Source of the DNA: Niabella agricola
GTDB lineage: Bacteria > Bacteroidota > Bacteroidia > Chitinophagales > Chitinophagaceae
DNA length: 64,000 nt
Assembly (NCBI RefSeq): GCF_021538615.1
Contig: NZ_JAJHIZ010000003.1
Location: 4,092,001-4,156,000, forward strand
Direction: 5' to 3'
The notes below the pieces were generated by a model that was given only the letters and a program-made list of their open reading frames with translations, was not told where the DNA came from and ran no database searches. Positions 54,869-63,833 of this stretch are shown here, one piece after another. Numbering within the stretch: position 1 is the stretch's first letter; the number at the start of each line of letters is the position of its first letter. The position numbers and the translations under genes were made by a program.

Positions 54869-55909
54869 TCAGATAAGGATTCCTTCAATTTTTTCGAATC
54901 CTTTTGCAGGCGGTAATCCTTCCCAAAGAATGTTGTAAATCGTTTCAGCGATGGGCATTTCCGCCTTCAGCGATTGATTGGTGTTATAGATGCACCTGGC
55001 AGCGTTGTAGCCTTCTGCTACCATCCGCAGCTCCAGCTGTGCGGCCTGCACACTGTAGCCTTTGCCGATCATGTTACCAAAGGTGCGGTTGCGGCTGTGC
55101 AGGGAATAGCAGGTTACCAGCAGGTCGCCCAGGTAAACGGATGCAGAATAATTGGCATATTTTTTCCCCGGTTCGTCCTGGTCTGTATGTTCTCCTACCA
55201 CGATGTGCTCCGCTCCGAACTTTCTCAGGAAACCCGCCATTTCATCCGCGCTGTTGGCGATATACACGCTTTGAAAATTATCGCCGTAATCCAGGCCGTG
55301 CGCGATTCCGGCACCTAGTGCATAGATGTTTTTTAATACTGCGGCATACTGCACACCCAGTATGTCGGTGTTAACAATGGTGTTGATGAAGGATGACTGG
55401 AAATACGCAGCAATTTTTGCGGCCATCGGTTCATCCACTCCCGAGAAGGTAAGATAGGAAAGTTTTTCTGCGGCAACTTCTTCAGCATGGCAGGGACCCA
55501 GTACCGCAAAATAATTGTTTAGGGAAACATCAAAATGGCGCTCCAGGTATTCATTCAGTAAAATATTATCACCGGGAAGAATACCTTTAATAGCGGAGAG
55601 GACTTTTTTATTTTTAAAATCGGAAGGAGATAGTTCCTGCAGGCTTTCCGCCACGTAAGCAGAAGGCATGGCAAGGATCAGCACATCCGACCGTTCAGCA
55701 ACCGCATTCAGGTTTGTGGTTAAATACAGCAGTTTGGTGTTGAGTACGGCGGCTGTTAAATGTTTGGGATTGTGATGCCGTTGTTTGATAAAACCGATCG
55801 CGGTTTCACTTCGTAAACACCAGTTTACTTTATGCCCGTTGTCGGTTAATATTTTCACCAGCGCTGTTGCCCAGCTACCGCTTCCCGCCACACCAAATTT
55901 GATTGCCAA
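54869..55909 (-). CDS. gpsA: Glycerol-3-phosphate dehydrogenase [NAD(P)+]
   Basis: GpsA reduces dihydroxyacetone phosphate to sn-glycerol 3-phosphate for phospholipid synthesis. The 346 residues include the Rossmann loop GVAGSGSWATALVKIL (6-21), the catalytic-site segment ILGVQYAAVLKNIYALGAGI with its Lys, and ELRMVAEGYNAARCIYNTNQ toward the end. The start is a TTG at 55909: no in-frame Met lies nearby, and the sequence up to that TTG matches the family. A well-formed promoter lies just upstream (55930-55960). Confidence 0.94.
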   Translation of the reverse strand: MAIKFGVAGSGSWATALVKILTDNGHKVNWCLRSETAIGFIKQRHHNPKHLTAAVLNTKLLYLTTNLNAVAERSDVLILAMPSAYVAESLQELSPSDFKNKKVLSAIKGILPGDNILLNEYLERHFDVSLNNYFAVLGPCHAEEVAAEKLSYLTFSGVDEPMAAKIAAYFQSSFINTIVNTDILGVQYAAVLKNIYALGAGIAHGLDYGDNFQSVYIANSADEMAGFLRKFGAEHIVVGEHTDQDEPGKKYANYSASVYLGDLLVTCYSLHSRNRTFGNMIGKGYSVQAAQLELRMVAEGYNAARCIYNTNQSLKAEMPIAETIYNILWEGLPPAKGFEKIEGILI

Positions 55910-55929
55910 TAGAATGAATATTTATTAAG

Positions 55930-55960
55930 CAAAGGTACTATTTTTAGTTTCAGGTTTCAA
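55930..55960 (-). promoter_or_regulatory. Promoter of gpsA
   Basis: On the minus strand TTG (55960-55958) is followed after exactly 20 bp by TACCTTTG (55937-55930), a perfect TAnnTTTG. This is the best -33/-7 pair in the window, 21 bp before the start codon at 55909. Confidence 0.7.
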
Positions 55961-56003
55961 GTTTTGGGATGTCTAAACGATGCTGAACGCTAAAGACTGA
56001 TTG

Positions 56004-56040
56004 CTCAAATCTCCCCCGGGGCTTCGGGGCTCAAATCTCA
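56004..56040. repeat. Dispersed palindromic repeat, intergenic copy
   Basis: CTCAAATCTCCCCCGGGGCT followed by TCGGGGCTCAAATCTCA. It is the inverse complement of the element inside metG (34658-34691), with about one mismatch over 33 bases. Here it is in a spacer between gpsA and the SDR gene. Confidence 0.65.
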
Positions 56041-56044
56041 AGTC

Positions 56045-56803
56045 CTACTCACGGTCGTAATAAAAACAATCCGCCTGTTGGGTACAGGTAATCACCAGGT
56101 CGTTGATGCAAACATGCGCTGGCAAGGCGGCACAATAAAAAATGGTTTCGGCAATATCTTCGGCAATGAGAGGAATTAAACCTTCATAAACCTTGTCCGC
56201 TGCAATACGGTCGCCTTTGAAGCGAACGGTTGAAAATTCTGTATTGGCGGCGCCCGGATGAATGGCAGTCACTTTTATATGAAAGGGCAGGAGATCGATC
56301 CGCATAGCCTGGGAAAGTGCATCCACTGCATGTTTGGTGGCACAGTACATATTGCCCTGTGCATACACCTGTTTTGCGGCCACAGAGCCGAGGTTGATGA
56401 TATGCCCTCTTTTATGTGGAATCATCAGCCTGGAAACAGCCTGAGCCACATATGCAAACCCCTTAATATTGGTATCCACCATGGTATCCCAGTCATCCAG
56501 GCTCGCCTGGGCAAAATCATCTTTGCCTGCAGCGAGACCGGCATTGTTCACCAGTACATCAATCTGTTTCCAGGATTCCGGAAGACCGGCGATAGCTTCA
56601 GATACGTGGTCCCGGTTACGCACATCAAATACCAGCGGCAGCACTGCAACGGAATAAGTGCTTGTCAGCGTTTCAGCAAGTTGCTCCAGCCGGTCCTGTC
56701 TTCTCCCGGTAATGATCACATTGTAATGGTTCGCTGCAAATTTTTTGGCACAGGCTTCGCCAAATCCGGCGGTGGCACCTGTTATAAAAACGGTTTTATT
56801 CAT
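56045..56803 (-). CDS. Short-chain dehydrogenase/reductase (YdfG-like)
   Basis: A 252-residue SDR. Numbered from the ATG at 56803, the cofactor motif TGATAGFG is at 8-15, NNAG at 86-89, and the catalytic Ser140, Tyr153 and Lys157 are in place (YCATK). The general sequence (ISLQ-type helix pattern and VNNAGLAAGKDDFAQASLDD) resembles YdfG, an NADP-dependent serine/3-hydroxy acid dehydrogenase, but the exact substrate is open. The longer frame to 56845 is not supported. It is on the same strand as the hydrolase and lnt genes upstream, so it may be the last gene of that unit. Confidence 0.88.
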   Translation of the reverse strand: MNKTVFITGATAGFGEACAKKFAANHYNVIITGRRQDRLEQLAETLTSTYSVAVLPLVFDVRNRDHVSEAIAGLPESWKQIDVLVNNAGLAAGKDDFAQASLDDWDTMVDTNIKGFAYVAQAVSRLMIPHKRGHIINLGSVAAKQVYAQGNMYCATKHAVDALSQAMRIDLLPFHIKVTAIHPGAANTEFSTVRFKGDRIAADKVYEGLIPLIAEDIAETIFYCAALPAHVCINDLVITCTQQADCFYYDRE

Positions 56804-56868
56804 CGTATTGAGTTTGTTCCGTGAAGAAACTAAAGTGCCCTTCACGATGCACCATTGACTGTTCTCTG

Positions 56869-57666
56869 CTATTTCAGCTCCATCAAAAATTCTTCGATTG
56901 CCGCACTTGCCTTTCCGGATTCCTCCAGCATACCCATATGGCCGGAATGATGCAATACATGAATATAGGAGATCCGCGGCATGGAGGCTTGCTTTAAAAT
57001 GTCTTCAAAAGGAATGACCGTATCCTGTTCGCCAATAATAAATAGTACCGGCAGGTCGGTTTTTGAGAACAGGTCGATCCGCTCCGGCCGTTTAATCATG
57101 GCTTCATAATAGCTTTTGAGTGCGGTTTTTGAAAAAACAGGAAGACGGTCGGTAAATTGCTGAACCAGGCCGGGATTGCTTTCTTTGGTATGGGCAGAAA
57201 ATAAATTGGGGATCGTTGTTTGTAAAAATTCATTGGCCCCGTGCTTTTCTATAAAGGCGATGCCCTTGCGCCGGGTTTCTTTTTTTTCTTCAGTATCAGC
57301 CGCTGCTGTGGAATGAAACAGGCCGAAACCATCCAGCAAATGCGGGTATTGCGCTGCAAAGGCCAGCGTTGCATAACCGCCCATACTATGACCGATCAGC
57401 ACTATAGATTCCAGCTCTTCCGCTTCCACAATGCGGAGGATCACTGCTGCAATACCCTCCATGCTGACGTCGGCGGTCAGTTCCGACTGTCCGCTTCCCG
57501 GAATGTCTGGTACAATCACCTGGTAATTGTGCCGCAGGTATTCCACCTGGTTTTCCCATACGGAACTGTCTTCACCAAAGCCGTGCAACAGCACTACCGG
57601 GCGTCCGACACCCTCAATGGTGTAATGGATAATGCTGTTATTGATATTTATATTTTTTGTACCCAT
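56869..57666 (-). CDS. Alpha/beta hydrolase
   Basis: A 265-residue alpha/beta hydrolase fold protein. The oxyanion-hole motif HGFGEDSSVW is near residue 28. The nucleophile Ser94 is in GHSMGGY, the acid Asp215 in GEQDTVI, and the base His243 in SGHMGM, giving a complete triad. No signal peptide is seen, so it is likely cytoplasmic. The substrate is unknown; similarity is to small-molecule esterases or epoxide-hydrolase-like enzymes. Its ATG overlaps the last base of the lnt stop codon, so co-transcription and coupling are likely. Confidence 0.88.
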   Translation of the reverse strand: MGTKNININNSIIHYTIEGVGRPVVLLHGFGEDSSVWENQVEYLRHNYQVIVPDIPGSGQSELTADVSMEGIAAVILRIVEAEELESIVLIGHSMGGYATLAFAAQYPHLLDGFGLFHSTAAADTEEKKETRRKGIAFIEKHGANEFLQTTIPNLFSAHTKESNPGLVQQFTDRLPVFSKTALKSYYEAMIKRPERIDLFSKTDLPVLFIIGEQDTVIPFEDILKQASMPRISYIHVLHHSGHMGMLEESGKASAAIEEFLMELK

Positions 57667-59261
57667 CAGGAAGGTTTTTGAGCGGATTGTCTTTTTTGAA
57701 CAATCCTTTTATAAATAAGAATCAATAAAAATGCCAGTGCCAATATTGCAACGGTACGGAAAAGCCAGTCGCCATAACGGGTGTAAAAGGTCTCGGAAAC
57801 AAACGCAGCAACGGTTTGTTTTAAGGTGCCTTGTTTGTTCCAGGGCAGTTGCTGCACGATATTGCCATAAGGATCAATAAAACAGCTGATCCCGGTATTG
57901 GCACTTCGGGCTACCCATTTCCGGCTTTCAATGGCCCGGAGGCGCGCATATTGCATATGCTGCCGGTATCCCTGTGTATCGCCCCACCACCCGTCGTTGG
58001 TAATGACGCAGATAAGATTGGCCCCCTTCCGGTTGAACTGCGAAAGATAATCCCCATAAATGCTTTCATAACAAACAGCAGGTGTAATGTTAAATGTATG
58101 ATTGGTGGTTTGCAGTATCCGTTCCGAGGAATCGCGGGCATAACCACCCATGGTGCCCCCGAATTTTTCAAATACCGGTCCCATAAAACCAAGGAACGCC
58201 GGTAATACCTCTGGCCCGGGCACCAATTTGGATTTATGATCAATCTGTACTGATACACTGTCGAATAGCGCGGCGCTGTTATATCCTTCAACAAAACTGC
58301 CGTCTGGTAATTTTTGAGCGTACCGGCTTACCCGCGTAGAAAACAACCGGCGGCCTTCCAGCCCGGTCAGCAGGTTTACCTTCGGGTTGTTTTGCAAAAA
58401 GCCCCAGAGAGGTTTAAGAAAAAGGTTGTCCCGGAGCTGGTCTTCCAAAACGGTGTAAGGAACCGCTGTTTCCGGCCACACCACCAATGCCGTTTGGGCA
58501 TCGATCTGTTTTTGCGACAGGCTGATTAACTCCTGTAACTGCATTTCCTCCTTACCTGCTGCAAACTTGGTATCCCAGGGGTCGTAGTTGGGTTGCACCA
58601 CCACCACATTGTATTTATTATGCAGGAGCGTCAGCTGCTGTTTTACAAATAAGGAAAGAACAATGGGCAGGCACAGGGTAAGAACCCATGCTGCGGCCAG
58701 TTTAAAATAGCCGGTGCTTCTACCTTCCTCCCGGTAGCGGACCAATACATTGTGCACCAGTACATTGCTAAACAGGATCCAAAGGCTGCCGCCGGCTGCC
58801 CCGGTGTATTCGTACCACTGCACCCAGTTGGGATGCAAGGCAAATGCATTTCCCAGCGTGAGCCAGGGCCAGCTAAGGTCCCAGTTCAGGTGAATCCATT
58901 CAAAGATCATCCAATAAGTAATCAGGGCCAGTCCTGAAACAAACCGGCTAAAATAAGCCCGGGTAAAAAAATACGCCATCCAGGGAAGGCACATGATCAG
59001 GCTGTTGGCCAGGAATGCGCTGATGCCGCCGGGAACACTAGCCCTGGCTACCCACCAGGTAGTAAGCACATTCCACAACAACAGGGTTATATACGACAGT
59101 CCGAAAAACTTTTTCCAGGAACTGGTTGTATCAGCCAGGTGCAGAAGCGGAACCCAGGCTACAAAAAGCAGTAGGGTAAGCGGCGATGTAGGCCAGCCTG
59201 CCCACAACAATATACCGCCCAGGAGGGCCATCCACCAACCGGAATTTTTCTTTACATTCAT
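57666..59261 (-). CDS. lnt: Apolipoprotein N-acyltransferase
   Basis: Lnt adds the third acyl chain to lipoproteins in the inner membrane. The 531 residues start with about six membrane segments, then the nitrilase-like periplasmic domain. The catalytic Glu is in VVWPETAVPYT, the Lys is expected in the region of SVQIDHKSKLVPGPEVLPAF, and the Cys lies in ITPAVCYESIYGDYLSQF. A final membrane segment near 500-520 closes the protein. It starts the unit lnt-hydrolase, with a -7 promoter element just upstream. Confidence 0.95.
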   Translation of the reverse strand: MNVKKNSGWWMALLGGILLWAGWPTSPLTLLLFVAWVPLLHLADTTSSWKKFFGLSYITLLLWNVLTTWWVARASVPGGISAFLANSLIMCLPWMAYFFTRAYFSRFVSGLALITYWMIFEWIHLNWDLSWPWLTLGNAFALHPNWVQWYEYTGAAGGSLWILFSNVLVHNVLVRYREEGRSTGYFKLAAAWVLTLCLPIVLSLFVKQQLTLLHNKYNVVVVQPNYDPWDTKFAAGKEEMQLQELISLSQKQIDAQTALVVWPETAVPYTVLEDQLRDNLFLKPLWGFLQNNPKVNLLTGLEGRRLFSTRVSRYAQKLPDGSFVEGYNSAALFDSVSVQIDHKSKLVPGPEVLPAFLGFMGPVFEKFGGTMGGYARDSSERILQTTNHTFNITPAVCYESIYGDYLSQFNRKGANLICVITNDGWWGDTQGYRQHMQYARLRAIESRKWVARSANTGISCFIDPYGNIVQQLPWNKQGTLKQTVAAFVSETFYTRYGDWLFRTVAILALAFLLILIYKRIVQKRQSAQKPS

Positions 59262-59278
59262 GTACCGCGCTTAGAATC

Positions 59279-59286
59279 CAAATGTA
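59279..59286 (-). promoter_or_regulatory. Candidate -7 element of lnt
   Basis: The minus strand reads TACATTTG, a perfect TAnnTTTG match, 18 bp before the lnt start at 59261. No TTG occurs at the usual spacing. Confidence 0.45.
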
Positions 59287-59299
59287 CCACGCTTTTGGC

Positions 59300-59415
59300 A
59301 AATAGCCATCAGCAGTCAGCAATCGGCCTTCAGCCTTTAGCTGATGGCCAAAAGCTGACAGCTCAATTCTAAATTCTGAAATCTGAAATCTGAATTCTGA
59401 ATTCTCCATTCGCTC
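59300..59415. repeat. Low-complexity repeat spacer upstream of lnt
   Basis: It contains the inverted pair GCCATCAGC/GCTGATGGC and then a run of seven-base direct repeats (TCTGAAATCTGAAATCTGAA, then TTCTGAATTCT). Related motifs occur at 34690-34740, 38521-38600 and 55980-56040. Confidence 0.6.
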
Positions 59416-59416
59416 T

Positions 59417-59938
59417 CTAAAAACGAAATTGCAGCTTCCGCTCCGGGTAGGCGAGTTTGCTGCTTTTGCGGGTGCCGTTCACAATGAAATGTACAATATT
59501 CATCTGGTCCTGGAAAAGCTCATAAAGGATGGTATTTTCTACCGTAATATCCCCGGGGTTAAAAGATACTGCTTCTGCCATGGTATAGAGATATACGGCC
59601 TCATGATCGACCTCCCAGCCGAAAAGCTTCAGCCGCTGCAGCTGTCCGTTACTGCGGATACTTAAATGTGTGGTAATATATTTCGTAACCAGCGTATCTA
59701 AAGCCAGCTTCCGGGATTTATTGCTGAAGTCTACCGGGGTTTTATAAATGCGGGTAAGCACTGATTCAAAATCGTCTGTAAAAATTTTGGTGCTGATCTC
59801 CAGGCGCTGTGTTTTGCGGTTGTATTCGATTTCGGAGGCGCTCACATGGAACGGATGCCATGCCGGGCGCGAAAATCCGGTTAGTATGACAACCGTCAGT
59901 AATAATATAAATTTCCTTTTATAGTTCTTACGCACCAT
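59417..59938 (-). CDS. DUF6702-like secreted or membrane-anchored protein
   Basis: A 173-residue protein from the ATG at 59938, with a signal peptide (RKFILLLTVVILTGFSRPAW). The mature part opens with HPFHVSASEIEYNRKTQRLE and KIFTDDFESVLTRIY. This is the HPFYVS-type opening I associate with DUF6702, often next to HupE/UreJ or M1 peptidase genes in Bacteroidota, as here. Function is unknown. The longer start at 59998 places the signal peptide inside the protein and is disfavoured. It is divergent from the HupE-like gene. Confidence 0.75.
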   Translation of the reverse strand: MVRKNYKRKFILLLTVVILTGFSRPAWHPFHVSASEIEYNRKTQRLEISTKIFTDDFESVLTRIYKTPVDFSNKSRKLALDTLVTKYITTHLSIRSNGQLQRLKLFGWEVDHEAVYLYTMAEAVSFNPGDITVENTILYELFQDQMNIVHFIVNGTRKSSKLAYPERKLQFRF

Positions 59939-60129
59939 TAATACAAATAAAGGTATATAATATGAAGATGGTAAATTATATTTGATGGTTGGCATCATAA
60001 AATGAGCGCGTAATTATTTTTATTTAATGATCCGGAAAAGCGGGGGCCGGTTTGACCGGAGTACAGTGGTTCTTTGCTTGTAAAAGCAGCGCAAAAAAAG
60101 GAGGGGTCTGTAAAATTCTGAAGGGGCTT

Positions 60130-60711
60130 ATGAACAGCTTTTGGTTTTATTTTGAGGAAGGATGGCGGCATATTATCAGTCCGGATGCACTGGACCACCA
60201 GTTGTTTATCCTGGCCCTGGCAGTGATCTATACATTCCGGGAATGGAAACAGGTGCTGATCCTGGTAACTGCTTTCACCATCGGGCATTCTTTAACCCTG
60301 GCGCTTAGTGTGTTCGATCTGGTACGGATCGCTTCCTCCTGGGTAGAATTCCTGATCCCGCTCACCATTGTTTGCACAGCGCTGTGGAATGTGCTGCGCC
60401 GGGGTCAGTTCCGGCAAATCCGGACGAATTATTTCCTCGCCCTGTTTTTCGGGCTGATCCATGGCCTGGGCTTTGCCAATACCATCCGGATGATGCTGGC
60501 CAGTGATGAATCCGTAGGAACCGGCCTCCTGGGTTTTAACCTGGGGCTGGAGGCGGGGCAGGTGATCGTAGTGCTGGCAATCCTGCTGGTAACAAGGCTA
60601 ATGGTGGGCGGTATAAAAATTCCCCAAAGAATCTATATTTTCGTGGTATCTGCTGTAGTGTTTGTGCTTTCGTTAAAAATGGCGCTGGAGCGGATTCCTT
60701 CATTATCATAA
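60130..60711 (+). CDS. HupE/UreJ-family membrane protein
   Basis: A 193-residue, six-helix membrane protein. ALDHQLFILALAVIYTFREW and the helix VTAFTIGHSLTLALSVFDLV carry the conserved His and Asp residues of HupE/UreJ proteins, and FFGLIHGLGFAN matches the third family motif. HupE/UreJ members are implicated in nickel handling, but many Bacteroidota versions are not next to hydrogenase or urease genes, and none is seen here. I start it at the ATG at 60130. It is followed after nine bases by the M1 peptidase gene. Confidence 0.85.
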   Translation: MNSFWFYFEEGWRHIISPDALDHQLFILALAVIYTFREWKQVLILVTAFTIGHSLTLALSVFDLVRIASSWVEFLIPLTIVCTALWNVLRRGQFRQIRTNYFLALFFGLIHGLGFANTIRMMLASDESVGTGLLGFNLGLEAGQVIVVLAILLVTRLMVGGIKIPQRIYIFVVSAVVFVLSLKMALERIPSLS

Positions 60712-60720
60712 AGCGTATTC

Positions 60721-63084
60721 ATGAGAAAATTTTTATTTGCGGTAGCTTGTATCTGGGTGGGTTCAGGTTATGCCCAGGATATACAGAACAATCCCACCAG
60801 TAATCACGGCAATAAATTTGAACAGCTGGGTACCATTCTTCCCACGCCGAACGAATACCGCACCGCCAGCGGTGCCCCGGGACCTAAATACTGGCAGCAG
60901 CGCTGCGACTATGTGATCCGGTGCACGCTGGATGAGAACGGGCAAAAGCTTACCGGAAGTGAAACCCTGAATTATTTTAACAACTCACCGGATGTGCTCA
61001 CTTATATATGGCTGCAGTTGGATGAGAATGAGCATAGTAATAAGGATAATGCCAATTATCAGGATCAGAGTGTGATGCCTGCGATGATGACCGACCGGGC
61101 CCTGGCAAAAATGGAAGACCAGAACGGGCCGGATAACGGCTATGGCCACAAGATCAGGTCCATTACCGATATGACGGGAAAAGCGTTGCCATATACCATC
61201 AACAAGACGATGATGCGCGTAGACCTGCAGACTCCGCTGAAACCCGGCCAGCGTTTCCAGTTTAAGATCGATTGGTCCTATAAGATTCCCGACCGGATTA
61301 CCCTGGGAGGCAGGGGCGGCTATGAATTGTTCCCGGAAGATGGTAATAGCCTCTATACCATTACCCAGTGGTACCCCCGGGTATGCGTGTACAGCGATTT
61401 TCAGGGATGGCAAAACCACCAGTTTACCGGAAGAGGGGAATTTGCGCTGACCTTCGGCAATTTTGATGTGCAGATGACCGTGCCGGCAGATCATATTGTG
61501 GGAAGCACCGGTGAATGCCAGAACTATGCCCAGGTATTAACGTCTGCACAGCTGGCACGCTATCGGCTGGCAACCAATGCCAAAGAACCGGTAGAAATCG
61601 TTACCCTGGAAGAAGCAAAGGCTGCGGAAAAAAATAAGAGCACCAAAACAAAAACCTGGCATTTTAAGGCCGATAATGTGCGGGACTTTGCCTGGACCTC
61701 CTCCCGTAAATATATCTGGGACGGTATGCCACAGCTGATTAATGGTAAAAAAGTAATGTGTATGAGCTTTTACGGAAAAGAAGCCTATGGCTTGTACCGG
61801 AAGTTTTCGACAAGAGCGGTGGCGCATACCATTAAAACGTATTCTGCATTTACAATCCCGTATCCTTACCCGGTGGCCCAGAGCGTGGAAGCGGCCAATG
61901 GAATGGAATACCCCATGATCTGTTTTAACTACGGCCGTACAGAAAAGGACGGTACCTATAGCGAAGCGACCAAGAATGGAATGCTGGGCGTGGTGATCCA
62001 CGAGGTAGGACATAACTTTTTCCCGATGATCGTAAACAGCGACGAGCGGCAATGGACCTGGATGGATGAAGGACTGAATACCTTTGTACAATATCTTACC
62101 GAGGAGTTGTGGGATAATAAATTTCCCAGTAAACGCGGACCAGCCTGGACCATTGTGGATTATATGAAACTGCCGAAAAGCCAGTTGGAGCCCATTATGA
62201 CCAACTCCGAAAATATTGTACAGTTTGGTCCGAACGCCTATGCGAAACCAGCCACCGGTTTAAACATTTTAAGGGAAACCATCATGGGACGGAATCTTTT
62301 TGATTTTTCCTTTAAGGAATATGCACGCCGCTGGGCATTTAAACATCCCACACCGGCGGATCTGTTCCGTACCATGGAAGATGCCAGCGGCGAGGATTTG
62401 GATTGGTTCTGGCGGGGCTGGTTCTATGGCATCAACCCGGTAGATATCTCCCTGGACTCTGTAAATGTGGCGACGGCGGACATTGACAGTCCCATTCCTG
62501 CAGGAAAAACGGTTACAAAGAGAATGGATGCACCAATGGTGCCCGAGTTTGATGATATTTCGAAGATCCGCAACCGCGAAAACCGGAAGCTTAGCTTTTA
62601 TACCGATACGGATACCGATGCACGTGATTTTTACTGGCGTTACGCCCGTGGACAGGAGCCTTATGATTCCACAAAAACGTTTACGGTAACGCTTGCGCCG
62701 GGTATAGAGCCCCTCACTCCGGGTGCCCGGCAGCAATTTGCCGGCAAGTATTTCTACCAACTGAATTTCTCAAATAAGGGCGGCATGGTGATGCCGATTA
62801 TTATCGAATGGACGTTTAAAGATGGTACCCGGCAGATCGACCGCATTCCGGCCCAGATCTGGAGACACAATGAAAATACCGTAAACAAATTGTTTGTAAA
62901 AAATAAAGAAGTAGCAGGCATCCGGCTGGATCCGTTCCGCGAAACAGCGGATATTGATGAAAGCAATAATGTATGGAATCAAATGCCGGCCCCGACAAGG
63001 TTTAAAGCCTTTGCGCAAAAAACAGGGGCCGCCCGCGGACAAAGTACCGGCTCTAACCCCATGCAGCAGGCTCAGCAGAAATAA
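60721..63084 (+). CDS. M1 family metallopeptidase (aminopeptidase N-like)
   Basis: A 787-residue secreted peptidase with signal peptide (MRKFLFAVACIWVGSGYAQD). The zinc site is HEVGH at 427-431, with the third ligand Glu450 in WMDEG, giving HExxH-x18-E as in the M1 family. The N-terminal beta domain (about 45-300) binds substrate, and a C-terminal beta-rich part follows from about 590. The exopeptidase GxMEN-type motif appears as NGMEYP near residue 396. A long Thr/Gln-rich C-terminus closes it. It probably acts in the periplasm on peptides. Confidence 0.92.
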   Translation: MRKFLFAVACIWVGSGYAQDIQNNPTSNHGNKFEQLGTILPTPNEYRTASGAPGPKYWQQRCDYVIRCTLDENGQKLTGSETLNYFNNSPDVLTYIWLQLDENEHSNKDNANYQDQSVMPAMMTDRALAKMEDQNGPDNGYGHKIRSITDMTGKALPYTINKTMMRVDLQTPLKPGQRFQFKIDWSYKIPDRITLGGRGGYELFPEDGNSLYTITQWYPRVCVYSDFQGWQNHQFTGRGEFALTFGNFDVQMTVPADHIVGSTGECQNYAQVLTSAQLARYRLATNAKEPVEIVTLEEAKAAEKNKSTKTKTWHFKADNVRDFAWTSSRKYIWDGMPQLINGKKVMCMSFYGKEAYGLYRKFSTRAVAHTIKTYSAFTIPYPYPVAQSVEAANGMEYPMICFNYGRTEKDGTYSEATKNGMLGVVIHEVGHNFFPMIVNSDERQWTWMDEGLNTFVQYLTEELWDNKFPSKRGPAWTIVDYMKLPKSQLEPIMTNSENIVQFGPNAYAKPATGLNILRETIMGRNLFDFSFKEYARRWAFKHPTPADLFRTMEDASGEDLDWFWRGWFYGINPVDISLDSVNVATADIDSPIPAGKTVTKRMDAPMVPEFDDISKIRNRENRKLSFYTDTDTDARDFYWRYARGQEPYDSTKTFTVTLAPGIEPLTPGARQQFAGKYFYQLNFSNKGGMVMPIIIEWTFKDGTRQIDRIPAQIWRHNENTVNKLFVKNKEVAGIRLDPFRETADIDESNNVWNQMPAPTRFKAFAQKTGAARGQSTGSNPMQQAQQK

Positions 63085-63290
63085 CGGCAGTACGTCATAA
63101 AGTCACAGAGGCCCAAAGAAACCCGAAGGTCTTTCTATAGAACTCAGGAAAGTGCTGGGATCTGTGTGCACGGATGGCTTATCGCAGAAGAATGCTTCTT
63201 AATATTAAGCCCATTCTTGTAAATCTGTGCACGCTCTGCGCATTGATTTTGTGAAACGTTGAGTCTTGGTGTCTTTGTGGCCCAAAGTTT
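63085..63290. other. Spacer between the M1 peptidase gene and hpt
   Basis: No gene. Related short sequences near each end, CACAGAGGCCCAAAG and TTTGTGGCCCAAAG, and internal partial repeats (ATCTGTGTGCACGG, ATCTGTGCACGCTC) mark it as another degenerate repeat spacer. Confidence 0.45.
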
Positions 63291-63830
63291 TTAGTCTTCT
63301 GCCAGCTGGTAAATATCCTTGTAATTCCGGCCCAGTCCATCGTAATCCAGGCCATAGCCTACCACAAATTTGTTGGGGATCACGAAGCCGGTATAATCGA
63401 TCGGTACCTGGTATTTTGTCATTTCCGACTTATGCAGGAGTGCAACGATCTTTAATGAGCTGGGTTGCTGATGCTCCAGTTGTGGAAGAAAATAGTGTAG
63501 TGTTTTCCCGGTGTCGATAATGTCTTCAAGAATCACCACGTGCTTCTCATGCAGGTCTTCTTCCAGCCCGATAGCAGTTGTGACAGCGCCCGAAGATTTT
63601 AATCCTTTATAGGACGCCAGTTTAATAAAGCAGATCTCGCTGTCGATGGTCAGGTATTTGAAAAAATCGGCGGCAAACATAAACGATCCGTTCAGGATTG
63701 CCAGGAAGTATACCTTCTTTCCGGCATAATCCGCGTTGATGGCGTCTGCCAGCTCCTTAATTCTTTTTTGCAATACTGCTTCTGACAGGTAAACCGAAAA
63801 GCGTTTGTTGTGTACCGTAATGTCTGCCAT
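63291..63830 (-). CDS. hpt: Hypoxanthine phosphoribosyltransferase
   Basis: Hpt salvages hypoxanthine and guanine to IMP and GMP using PRPP. The 179 residues include the PRPP loop VVILEDIIDTGKTLHYFL near residues 94-111, the flexible-loop region SYKGLKSSGAV (about 72-82), and a base-binding C-terminal KFVVGYGLDYDGLGRNYKDI. The size is normal. It starts three bases after the stop of the LysM gene, so the two are likely co-transcribed. Confidence 0.95.
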   Translation of the reverse strand: MADITVHNKRFSVYLSEAVLQKRIKELADAINADYAGKKVYFLAILNGSFMFAADFFKYLTIDSEICFIKLASYKGLKSSGAVTTAIGLEEDLHEKHVVILEDIIDTGKTLHYFLPQLEHQQPSSLKIVALLHKSEMTKYQVPIDYTGFVIPNKFVVGYGLDYDGLGRNYKDIYQLAED

Positions 63831-63833
63831 ATT

